From Spisula solida (lineage: Eukaryota; Mollusca; Bivalvia; Venerida; Mactridae), in the NCBI GenBank assembly GCA_947247005.1, contig OX365953.1, forward strand, positions 8,127,001-8,191,000: 64,000 nucleotides of DNA. Reading direction: 5' to 3'. The position numbers and the translations under genes were made by a program. Below the pieces are notes generated by a model, which saw nothing but the letters and a program-made list of their open reading frames with translations, was not told the origin of the DNA and made no database searches. Shown here piece after piece: positions 1 to 12,500 of the stretch; within the stretch, counting starts at the first letter, position 1, and each line of letters begins with the position of its first letter.

Positions 1-510
1 CAAAGATTAACTATGAAGTTAGGATAATGTGAGAGTGACGTTTTATTTTATGTGTACAAATAAAATTAAAACCATTGTCTGAACAGGTAAAAAAGGTATT
101 TAAGTTTAGCATTGAAATTGTAGATGTCGGGATAAGCCCCTTTATAATTGGTTTTAAACTGTAATAGTGGAATTGACCGCTGTGTCACTCTATTATTATC
201 CCAACTGGAGAGATACGTTAACATTTCGGGCAGACCAGTCTGCCTATGTGTACATAATACAAAAGCAAGGCATGTATAAATAAATGACTTTTTTCAAAAC
301 ACTAACTGTCTAACATAAAACGGACAAAATAATATCATAAAGTCTCAATGTAATTCAATGCCCATAAAATTGAACCTGGTAGTTCTAATATAACTGGCCT
401 AGAATTTTCCCAAAGAATTGAAATCTAATATCTTACGAATGACTAACTAAAACAGCTAATTGGAAAAATAATATAATTGGAAAAATTATTTCAGTTGAAA
501 CTTTGTTTGC
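1..510. other. AT-rich sequence, no gene seen
   Basis: No supported coding exon or RNA gene. The sequence leads into the 888-bp duplicated unit. Confidence 0.5.
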
Positions 511-516
511 AATGAA

Positions 517-2290
517 TGCAACAAACTTCCAAACAATTTGAACAACATGTTGGACACTCAGACTGACAAAGTCTGAAAGTATGTCAGACTAAAAATTAAA
601 TAGTAGAGATCAATGGCAAAAACATAAATTGTGACAGGAATAGATTGATAAGTTTCTGGAAGATTTTATTCGGGGGGGGGGGGGGGAATGTGACAGATTT
701 CGAGAAATTGTTAATTATGATTGCCCCAATTCCATGACAATACATTGTACTTAATAATATATTGCTTCTAAAAGCTAAGTATGATATACAATGTATGTAT
801 TTTTAATTTACGACTTCACTTACAAATTGTTGGTATCGATTTTTTCCAGAAACGGTTAATTTATTGGTAAATATTGATTCCGTTTTAATTAAGCTATGTT
901 AGTGATCACTCTACTGTAAAAATCTCTTATCATTTATGACTCTATCAAATTGGCAGACTTGGCAAATCAATACCTTAAGTATTTTCATGGAATTAGGGCC
1001 AGTAGACTATAAACTTGCACAGACACTTGTCAATAATTCAATGTCAATTGTAGAAATAATTTTTGCCAGTATAATTATAGAAATACATATAGTTCTATAT
1101 GCAATAACAAGAATGTTGTTCATTATTCGAACTGTAAGTACACAAGACAACATGCCCGTAAGTAATTTCTAGCAATATCTCGAGACCATAGCTAGAAGCT
1201 TTTTTTACACAAAAACATATGTCACCCACAAACGGCTATAGGTTTGACAAATAATGCATTTGGAAATATATGTATATAGATAACTTAAATTCAATTTTAG
1301 TATAACTTAAAATAACACAAACAATGTACCATCATTTAATTTTCACTAAGTTAAACATGAAACTTGAAATTCTAGTTTTAGTAATAAAAACTTGAAATTC
1401 TATTTTAGTAACAAATGCAACAAACTTCCCAACAATTTGAACAACATGTTGGACACTCGGACTGACAAAGTCTGAAAGTATGTCAGACTAAAAATAAATA
1501 GTAGAGATCAATGGCAAAAACATAAATTGTGACAGGAATAGATTGATAAGTTTCTGGAAGATTTTATTCGGCGGAATGTGACAGATTTCGAGAAATTGTT
1601 AATTATGATTGCCCAAATTCCATGACAATACATTGTACTTAATAATATATTGCTTCTAAAAGCTAAGTATGATATACAATGTATGTATTTTTAATTTACA
1701 ACTTCACTTACAAATTGTTAGTATCGATTTTTTCCAGTAACTGTTAATTTATTGGTAAATATTGATTCCGTTTTAATTAAGCTATGTTAGTGATCACTCA
1801 ACTGTAAAAGTCTCTTATCATTTATGACTCTATCAAATTGGCAGACTTGGCAAATCAATACCTTAAGTATTTTCATGGAATTAGGGCCAGTAGACTATAA
1901 ACTTGCACAGACACTTGTCAATAATTCAATGTCAATTGTAGAAATAATGTTTGCCAGTATAATTATAGAAATACATATAGTTCTATATGCAATAACAAGA
2001 ATGTTGTTCATTATTCGAACTGTAAGTACACAAAGCCACATGCACGTAAGTAATTTCTAGCAATATCTCAAGACCATAGCTAGAAGCTTTTTTTTACACA
2101 AAAACATATGTCGACCACAAAGGGCAAGGTTTGACAAATAATGCATTTGGAAATATATGTATATAGATAACTTGAAATTCAATTTTAGTATAACTTAAAA
2201 TAACACAAACAATGTACCATCATTTAATTTTCACTAACATGAAACTTGAAATTCTAGTTTTAGTAATAAAAACTTGAAATTCTATTTTAG
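517..2290. repeat. Tandem direct duplication, two copies of about 888 bp
   Basis: Copy 1 (about 517-1404) and copy 2 (about 1408-2290) agree almost base for base, from AACTTCC(A/C)AACAATTTGAAC to the AACTTGAAATTCTA motif. The 78-codon ORFs at 936-1172 and 1824-2060 are the same non-coding stretch read twice. The main difference is a run of 15 G at 672-686 in copy 1, replaced by CGGCGG in copy 2. Confidence 0.9.
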
Positions 2291-2370
2291 TAACAAAGAA
2301 CTTGAAATTCTAATTTTAGTAACACAGTACATGATTTTCTATTTTTAGTAACACGAAACTTGAAATACGT
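2230..2370. repeat. Short minisatellite, about 28-30 bp unit
   Basis: The motif AACTTGAAATTCTA followed by TTTTAGTAACA recurs about five times at the 3' end of the second copy. A shorter run ends the first copy near 1290-1410, so the array may have mediated the 888-bp duplication. Confidence 0.7.
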
Positions 2371-2577
2371 CACCCACCAATGTTTATAACTTTTGCAAAT
2401 AATGCATTAGGAAATATATGTATATACCAAAGATTCAGCTTACTCATTTTCTAATTACATTACGTTTTGTATATAACCAAGAATGAATTCTACTAAAAAG
2501 GATACAGATGAGGGGGGACAATGGTAACAATATAATCTCTGTATTATCAACAACTTCTAACACAACTACAGGGTAAT

Positions 2578-2936
2578 GTTCTATCAAAGCACTTACAGAA
2601 ATCTCAAACTTATGCTCCAATTCTAATTCCTGGGTTGGTATTCAATATTGGTCTTAATTGACTTAAGGATAAGGACAACCAGTCAGATTACACCATATTA
2701 AACTCTTGGTCAGTTACACCCAATATGATTGGCTATCCTTATTCTCCAATTAAATAAGATCAATACTGAATACCACCCCCGATCATGCTTTTACAACAAC
2801 AGATAGGTTGTTTGTAGGAGTTCATAAACAGATACACTGTTAATATTGTTGATCCCTTTACCACATTTTGAGGTTGTTAAAGCATTATGATTTTGAAGCA
2901 ATTTTAAGATTTCGGTTATTGCTTTGATAAAACAGT
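2578..2936. mobile_element. MITE with TATCAAAGCA-type inverted ends
   Basis: The left end (CTATCAAAGCACTTACAGAA) matches the reverse complement of the right end (TTGCTTTGATAAAACAG) over about 30 bp with mismatches. The same terminus occurs at 19171 and at 60630-61196. Confidence 0.6.
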
Positions 2937-2943
2937 GCCCAGG

Positions 2944-3350
2944 TAACACTATACACGGGATTAAAATAACAGGAGGTATTAACTTAAAAGAGGTAGTTAA
3001 AAATAACGATTAGGATAAAAACAAGAAAGGGGACAGGCATAAGGGGGCTAGATGATTAATTAGCAAACCCATTTTCTCTCTTAGTAATCATACATTGTGT
3101 TATCCGTTTATGTATTGAAACCAAAAGAGTACAAAACAATGTACTACATTTTTCCTTATGACGCTCTTCCCACTATATGTGGGAGACATATTAAGATAAA
3201 ATGTTAAGATTAATTTTGAACTTAAATTGAATGATAGCTTTACCTGTATATGTTATGACTTGTGTAGAGCAGAAAAACACTTGGAAATAAAACAACCACA
3301 AAAATATATTTGAGGTACATTAGGTTGGAAACAAAATCAAATATATATTT
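2944..3350. other. 3' flank of the metalloprotease gene
   Basis: This should contain the 3' UTR and polyadenylation site of the minus-strand gene. I see no clear signal and no other gene. Confidence 0.4.
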
Positions 3351-3585
3351 CTATAACTCAAAATCCTTTAGATCTAGTTTCTTTTTCAAGACACTTCCGA
3401 AATTGTCCTCCGCAAATATGGTGACAGTTTTTGCCTCCGCTGGAACATTTTTGATACGAGACTGTTTTAATACAAATTCAGTAGGAGGAGTTTCGGAAAG
3501 GAACTCCCAGTGATGGAAGACCTCGCCCTCTGGATTACTTCTTAATTCAACTAATCGGAACCCGTAACACGCCTTCAAACGACAT
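3351..3585 (-). CDS. Metalloprotease coding exon 6 with stop codon
   Basis: The acceptor is TATTCTCAG|ATGTCG. One leading base completes an Arg codon, then CRLKACYGFRLVELRSNPEG runs to ...KKLDLKDFEL and TAG at 3351-3353. The VFHHWEF and TVTIFAEDNFGS stretches fit the C-terminal end of the family. No clear minus-strand AATAAA was found just downstream. Confidence 0.84.
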
Positions 3586-6500
3586 CTGAGAATATAAGAG
3601 ATGTATAAAGATTATGATTTGCACAACATTGTTTTGATACTAGCTTATTATATGTTCAATCGGTCACTTTAGATACTAGCCCATATACAGTCGACAGGGT
3701 TCCTACTGAGGCATAATGCCAAATCATGAAACGAGTCTCAAGTCTGTTTCGGGTGCCAATAGCACACATTCCTACACCTCAACTAGGTTTCAACCATTGT
3801 TTTACTGTTAAAATTCAGATTATGAACTTCAAATGACCATAACTTGGTCAATTCTTTTAATTATTTCATTAAATAACTTTTATTTTATGCAGAAAAGATA
3901 TTTCTTTCTCTGGCAGTAAATCCGGGTTTTTGAATTATTCCAAATTGTAGGACCATTAAGACAATCTGACTTGAAAAACTACCCCTAGTTATTGCAAAAA
4001 GCTGCAACAATGTATTCGTTAAACAGGTAAATTTTTCTAAAAGCTGAAAAAAATTCTTAAAAACAGATTTGAATTGTTGTAAAAACAGAAAGATAACGAT
4101 TACATAATCATGAGAAATTTTAGCAGAAATTTTGCATCATTTATTTTACTCATTGTAAGTGTATGCAAATTTATTTTAAATGGATACATTTATAACATCA
4201 TGATAGTGAAAACCTTTATAAGTCATAAATTTGAGTTTCAATCTTAAATTGATTGCAAATAAGGCTAAACACTTTTCCGAACTAAAACCAAAATTCAGTA
4301 AAGTAATTCGGAGGCTATTATACACAAATGTAGTAGTGTGCATAGGAGTTAATTAATCTACTAAAATAAGGGAGTAACTCGTGTAGGTGGCCGGCTAGCT
4401 CTGTCAGTAGACCATTAACCCTCTAAGTGAAAGGTATGGTTTCGAGCAAATGATTTGGCTGCAAATATTTCTCACCCTGTTGCACAATGGAGTTAAGTAT
4501 ACTTGTTTTAGGTTACATATGACTTTCAGACAACTTACCCGTGTATGGACATGTTCTTTTTGGACTCTTTCCCAGTATATTTATTGAACCATCTAAAATA
4601 TAGAAGTTTTTATACATGATTAATCAATAAAGATGCTACTATACCCACTGATCTGGTTAATACATACTAATATATAGGACCAGAACAATTTCAAAATTTT
4701 GAAACTGGTTTTAAAATTGTTTGTATAAAATCAAATTGAACCGGTGGTTAATCAGCCGCAATATTGAAAATGGTATTTCCTTTCCTGAAAACTATACCAA
4801 TTAACTTTTAGCAGCTGAACTCATTCGTTTATTTTATCATCTGATGTATAAAATATCAATTAATATAAGATTTATGTATTAAGTACAATCACAAAATGGA
4901 TTCAAGTACAGTAATAAAGTGGTCTTATTATGGAGTCGGTCTTATTAGTGAGACCGCCCAAACTAGCTGAGACATTGAACATGTATACATGTACATGTAT
5001 ATATACCGACAGCACTGTTGTTGACATGTTTTAAATCTGCATATGTACATGTACTTCAATGTATTATAGTGTATTTATTAATGATGAACCATTATTAGCT
5101 GTTTTAAATTTATTCATGTAAAAATAAAATAGGATTCATATACATAAATTAAATGATAACTATTTGTATCTGCAGTTGTTTTCATTTTTCATGACCTATG
5201 AACTCAATGTACATGTACAATGCTTATTGTACAAATCAGGAATGTATACCAATGGCTATTAAAAGCTGCAATAATTAAGATAATTTGCACTGTACAACCG
5301 ATACAGTACAAATTTGACAACCCATTTGATCTGTATAAAGACCAAATTACGCATCATCTGAAAACGTGCGAAAAACACTCAATGGTCTTCATTCTTCCAA
5401 AATCTTTAATTATGGTTGAGCAAACTGACGCGATAGTTTCAATCGAGCCATTGTAATTAATAAAACATAGAATATCATTTTAATCCCTGCATATACATCA
5501 ACAAGTGTCAATTGATTAGTATACATGTTTATTGTTTACACCTCGCTGATTACCATAAACGAGTCTACATGTCGTAAAATTTATTACACAATTGACACGG
5601 CCAGTATGTGGTCTCTTTATCGACTTAAAATTGCAATAAACTGGTCATTGGGATCGGATTACGTAATATCATGTCTGTCGCATTATCAGAACCTGCAATT
5701 ATGGAACAAAATATTCGGGACCGTGAAAAAGTGGTCGTATTACACGAACGGTTGTTAGACGGAACTTTACTTTATTATATACCTAGCAATGTATTGTCAC
5801 GAATACAGGCCAAATCGCGCAGTGGAATACAACGCGACAGATTGCATTTTCCGTATCATACATGTCTGGTTTTCTGAATCCGTATCATGCATGTCTGACG
5901 TGTTATATGCCGAACAAAATAATAATTATGCCAAAGTCAATGACATCATGACATAAAAAATTCCCTTTTATGAATGGTCGTCGCGTAATATGCCGAAAAT
6001 ATGCCGACGTTCATTCAGTCAATGAATATAAATCAAACGCATTTTCGCGCGTAAAATTACTTTTTTCACTTTTGAAGGTAAATAATAAAAGGAATATCAC
6101 TGCAGTGGTGTTGATCCGGTAAGCCGTATTACCTCTCGTTGCTTGCACCATACCGCATCACGCTCGACCTAACGGTCTCGCGAGATACGGCATTACACAA
6201 GCAACTCGAGCTAATACGGCCCAACGGATCAACACACTGTAGTGATATTCCGTATGTATCAAAGGTTACCAATACATCCAGCTATGTTACATGTATCTGT
6301 TTATATGTCGATAAACACATTCAGGTATGCTGCTGTCAAAGACATTTTATTATTAGCATAGCAGGATGACCAAGCATCTAAAGTTTAATCATATCAGTCT
6401 CTCTGAAGTTTGAGACAAATCATGAGCATATTTGCAATCATTAAATAACCAAAGTCTTAAATCTATCCCAAAACCAGTGCAAAATTTACTTTTGGCCAGT

Positions 6501-9500
6501 CTTATAATAAAAACATTACAACTGGTAATACAAACATACCTGTGGAACCTGAGAAGTACCGCCGAGGCTCGGTACCAATGAGCACCGTCATCCACATACT
6601 TGAACTTGGTTGGATGAAGTTCGGTATCCTTTGGCGAATTTGGAAGTCTAGATGGAATGACTCGAGTAGGTGACTGTGAGGAATGTGACAGAGAACTGCA
6701 GTTTGAGCCACTACTCAGATGCCTCTCTGTAAGAATTAAAAAAAATATACCAGATTTATATAGCGCCTTTTTCATGTGAATGCACGTTCAAAGGCACTTT
6801 ACATTATTGTGTTGCATCAACAAGTGCGAAGGTGCATCCTCTACCAGTGCAGATACAGCATGATCTGACCAGAGGAAAAGACTGAGAGAAAGCCCCTGAA
6901 GGGAGAGACATTAGATACAGGCATGTCTGGCGCTGCAGAAGTGCGCCTAGCTCTTATTTCGAATAGACAGCCTGGTTCTTTAATGTGCCCGGTGTATAGC
7001 ACGGATACACAGCTTCCTGGCACTTCCAGATACTTTGCAGACCACATGGTCAGATATAGCAGAAAATATTATAAATATTTCAGAAATGTCAAGTTCCGAT
7101 GCCAAGGTTTGAACCCACGACGTCTGGATTGACAGTCCAGTGCGTTACCACTGAGCTTAACCCGCTTCAGTGATATGGTAAAAATGTAGGAAAATGCTGT
7201 AACCATAGTCAAAGTGGCAATATGTTGGCCTGTAAACAGCACATACTGTTCATCCAGGCTGTTTAATAATGTATTCATATAATTGAGAGAGCTCAAAGAC
7301 GCTTTAAGATGATTTTAAAATTTTGGTGGACACCATCTTCGAATTCTCTATCATCAGATGAATGGGTCCTACCTACTTTGAATCAGCAGACCTTCCTCAA
7401 CATTTCGGTATATAACATGTCTCGTTCCCTTTCATGGCAGACCCTAATCATGGAACCCATATTGTCACAAGACCATTAAGAGAATTCGCATCTTAAAGAT
7501 TAGTAATGTGCATGTAAACTTCGTATTTCATCGTAGTCTATTTTCTTTATGTTAAACTTGCTTGAATCAAATATTCCTTTTTGTCGAGTTCTTTTCTTAA
7601 ACAAGACTGCGTTCAATAAACGCTTATGCCCCCTGTGGAAGCCTTGTCCATAAATAAGTCAAAAATTAGGTCAAGGTGAAGGTCAAAATGGGGTTAGGTG
7701 ATTCAGGTGTGTGGAGAGTGTTCCTATACAACATCCATGCAAGTATAAAAGCTTTGTAGCAAGCCATATTAATGCTAGAAGAAAGTTGAACGGTCAATTT
7801 GGGTTAACCAGGACGGACGAATGAACGAACGAACGGACGGACAGGTGAATCACTATATGCCTCCCGATCTATCGATACGGGGGCATAAAAAACCTTTTTA
7901 TGTCTATACAAGTTACAACTAATGTGTTGCTCTGGCTATGTTATAAGTCTTTTGGTTAAAACACATTTATGCTGTAGGTGCCGTAAGCTTCGAGATAATG
8001 GAAGTGGACTGTATCTACCACAAAACATAACTAGCGGTGTTACGTCATAATGTACCTCGGTTATTTATTTGTATAAAACAACCAGAAGAAGACTTAGTCA
8101 ATAGACCTACTTAGAGTTTATTTTTATTTTTTGCAGAAAAGTTTATTCACTTAAGTGTGCAGCAAATCAATTTCTAGATTATTAGGACCTCTGTATATTA
8201 TTAAAAACATTCTCGACTAACATCACTACAGAAGAAACTTATACCTCTTTTGGAAGACTTTGCCAACAATTGTCCAGATTCTCCAAGCGTTACCTCAGTA
8301 ACTGTCTCATAGCAACTGTCCTTAGTGATTGTTTTATGCGTCTCACTGCCATCATAGTTCCTCATACTGATATTGACCGTCTGTAGTGTAGATACTGGCT
8401 TGAACTCCGTCTCCACTTTGAACACAACAGGGGGCGGAGCTATGTACACATTTGCGCTATTTGAACTATTCCTACGAGATGGTAGCTGTAAAGAAAACAA
8501 TGACTTTATACAATATTTATTCTTCATCTGTTCCTTTTTTGTTCTTTTTTGTGCCTTTCAAACTTTACTGTTTCTGTTGTTGCTGCCTTTCCTGCCCAAT
8601 TTGTTATGACCTTGTTTATAATAACCTTTGTATGACCTTATGACTTAAGATATGTTTGATTTAGACTAATGTAAGTAAAAGAAGTTCTATAACATTTGTT
8701 ATCATATTAATCACTCTCATATCCATTGCCACATTAATTACAGGTGACGACAGAAAGGAAGCCAGTCCCCCCCCCTACAGTGTAAGTTCATCAACATCCC
8801 TATTTTACATGCCAAATTGCCAACCTCCAAGGCCAACATCCTCCGGCTTTGGCCGTCTGCATCGCCAATGATGAAGCAAAAGTGGCTGTAATAGCTCTCT
8901 ATAATTTTTTAATAGTGGAGCTCGATCAATTTCCTTGAAAGTCTTGAAATGTACATTTTATTTAAGTAAAACTGCATACTGTAAATTCATTATTTTTCGT
9001 ATGTGTTCATTGATGTCTTAGTTCCAATGAACCACACAATCTAATCCCAATAAACATTCAACCTCCATTAAAAAGAACAAGTGATTCCGGATCCAGAAAG
9101 TCATGTTATCAATGAATTTATGATTCTACACAATAGGGTTTTTAGAAAAATCAACGAAATTTAATGTGCACAAAAATGAGTGATTTTACAAAACATACCT
9201 TTTTATATGGGCTACCAAAACATATATCTTTGTATCTTCTGTCATTATGATTGACGACCTTGACCTCGACCTTGTGACCTTCATATAGGTCAACACTAGC
9301 ATCAGACTGAGTGGAACTTGTTGATAGTCGTTCATGGTTGCTATAGAGATGATCTCCATTTTGTATAGTGACCTTTGACCTTTGTACAGTAAACACTTTA
9401 TGAAGGTCATCAAATCCCCGTGCCATTATCCCTGATGGAGTGTGAGCGAGATCAAAGGTGTGGCCGAGTTCATGTAGAGATGCACCAAGACCAGTAGCAT

Positions 9501-12500
9501 AGTTTGCCCAATAAAATTCTCTGAAAGTTACAAAAACAGAATTTCATTTCAATCAAAAATGATTTTTTATACAATTTTTACAGCAGTAAATCATTTTTTT
9601 CCCACAAGGGTGTGTTTAAGTATGTCGAACTGAAACCACGTTTAAAGTGACCGAAACAAATGTTCCCCAAGTGCCCAGTGAGGAAGTCAGCACAATTATA
9701 CTAAATGATTCCAACATTAAATCGCTTATAATGAAGTAAAATCTCATTTGAAGACCATCCCAGGAATGAGTAAGATTAACTCAAAATTAAAACCATACTT
9801 TCAAGTCATGAATTGTACGACTGAAATTAATGAGCAATCAGGACATTGGGAACAGGTCTAGGGGAAGCTTCAAGGAAGTCATTGGACAGTTTGTGATATC
9901 GGAAGGAATTGTGATGAATCAGGTGGTATCGGCAAACAAGAGGGCCATTGGCCCTAAAGCGCTCACCTGATGACTAGCAGTTTAGGCAGAATCAGTATTT
10001 GTTATGATATTACCTTAATATTTGATTTAGATTTTACACTGACCAGGTTTAATATAGATGAGGTGAAAATGTGACCTCAAGAGTGTTAACAATGTTTTTC
10101 TGTGATATGACCTAGTGACCTATTTTTTGACTTCAAATGACCCAATTATAAACTTGACCTATATTTCATAGAGACATACATTGTGACCAAGTTTCATTAA
10201 GATTATGTAAAAAATGTGACCTCTAGAGTGTTAACAAGGTTTTTCTTCAATGTGACCTGGTGACCTAGTTTTTGACCCCAGATGACCCAATTACGAACTT
10301 GACCTAGATTTCATAGAGACATACATTGTGACTAAGTTTCATTAAGATTATGTAAAAATTATGACCTCTAGAGTGTTAACAGTCCAATTGTTGACGGCGC
10401 ACGGTGCACGACGGACGACGGACAAAAGGGTGATCACAATAGCTCACCTTGAGCACATCGTGCTCAGGTGAGCTAAAAATCGGGAGAATATCGCCAATGT
10501 GGAATTCCTCAGTGAGACCTGGGCTGTAATTGGGCCATGCATTAATCAGAAATATTCCAACAGGAATTTTAAGGTGTATAGTTATCATTCCCCAGGGATG
10601 CCATCAGCATGATTATCAAAAGATGATTTAAAATACCGTAAAACCAATTTTAATAAAATCATTGAACCAGATGATATGTTCATTTGAACATTCTACAATA
10701 TTCATTGGTTCGTAAATCACTCGTATTGGCAAACATGACAGTGAAGTGTTCAGGTTGTTCAATAATTAACAACATGACAGTAACAACCAGAGTTCTGCAT
10801 TGATTATAATTCTTTTTACTATTTTAAGAAAGGACCACCCTTTAGGAACAATTTTACCAATCAATAGTAAAATACAACAAGTACTTTTAGAGGAGAAGAT
10901 TTTTAAAGATTTTACTACAGATATATAGGGAAAACGAGCCCCGCCCACTGTCGGCCATGTTTTTTCAGACGAATCATGAGAAAAATGTCAATTTTGTAAG
11001 AACTATTTCTGTAAAATTATGTGGAGCAATATTCACCTGAAGTTATTCGAGTATAAAGTAAGCAGGGGCGGGTTTATCGGGGGCGGATGAGGGCGTATAT
11101 GTCAACATTTACCCCCCCCCAACACCTAATCCTGACAAGTTTTCAAGGGTCTCCAGGGTTTTTCAGGGGTCGTCATGTTTTACAAAGTGTACCAGTTTCA
11201 AGGGTCTCAGATATTTTACAACGGTCACTTTTTTAAATTTAAGCGAGTTTTTAAGGGTCAGAATAGGTTTTCAAGGGTGGCCTAATATCATAAAGCAAGT
11301 TTTCTAGGGTCTCAAGGGGTTTTCAAGGGCTCTAAGAGTATTCAATGGTCTACGACTTTTCAAAGGTTCCAAAGGTGTTCTTAATATAATACCATCTTTC
11401 TGGGGTCTAAATATTTTTCAAGGTGTCCCAACTTCGAAAGTGAATTTCAAACGCTCAATGGTTACCCTATGGCCTGTCATTAAGGGTTTATCTGTTTTCA
11501 TTTCACACTCAATGACAGATGAAACATTTAACCATGAAATGAAACCCAGTGTAGCAATACCATGTTACATGGCATACAGTTAAAGAATCAATATTTATAT
11601 CCCTGGAACAGACAATTTGCGTTGCGTGAGCAGATATGTATATATTCCTAATTGTAACATGCATTATTTATAATGGTTTATTGCAAGAAATGAACGAAGC
11701 ATTAATTTTGTCAGGGTACATTACTTTAATGTAACAGTAAACATGTTCTATACAATTTTTGGTATCAGATATCGCATCATGCAGAAAAAATGAAACTATA
11801 ACTACAAGAGCGCCCACAGGGCCCTAGGTCGCTCACCTGTGCACATTAGAGCCATTCATGTGTTTTTTTTAAAGTTTTCCAATTAGTTGTCATTGCAACC
11901 AGAGTTATGCATGAATTATAATTCTTTTAGCTATTTTTAGAAAGGATAACCCAAGGAACATTGTTACCCATTTAACATGAAATCCAACCAGTACTTTTAG
12001 AGAAGAAGTTTTAAAATATTTTCCTATACAAATATAGGGTAAAACAGGGCCCCACCCACTGGCGGCCATGTTTTTGACAAATCATGACAAAAATGTTAAT
12101 TTTGTACCCCAACAACCATTTCTGTAAAATTATTTTGAAATCTGGCCAGTGGTTGATTTTTAATGATTTTTTAAGATTTTCCTATCGGTTGCCATGGCAA
12201 CCAGAGTTCTGCATGGATTATAATTCTTTTTACTATTTTAAGAAAGGACCACCCAAGGAACAATTTTACCAATCAATAGTAAAATACAACAAGTACTTTT
12301 AGAGGAGAAGATTTTTAAAGATTTTACTACAGATATATAGGGAAAACGAGCCCCGCCCACTGTCGGCCATGTTTTTTCAGACGAATCATGAGAAAAATGT
12401 CAATTTTGTAAGAGGGCCACTCAAGAACTATTTCTATATGCCAGCGGTTGATTTTTAATGATTTTTTTAAAGATTTTCCTATTGGTTGCCATGGCAACTA

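Noticed and set aside
936..2060. Two 78-codon ORFs with almost identical products
   Set aside because: They are one AT-rich non-coding stretch present twice in a tandem duplication. No splice sites, domains or codon bias support translation.
6139..6369. Plus-strand ORF of 76 codons
   Set aside because: It runs through the foldback element. The frame is explained by its CpG-rich arms.
7081..7160. Functional tRNA-Asp gene on the minus strand
   Set aside because: The D, anticodon and T arms are recognisable but the acceptor stem is not paired, and a SINE body follows. The same reasoning applies to the tRNA-like heads at 18600, 46755, 48810, 62060 and 62315.
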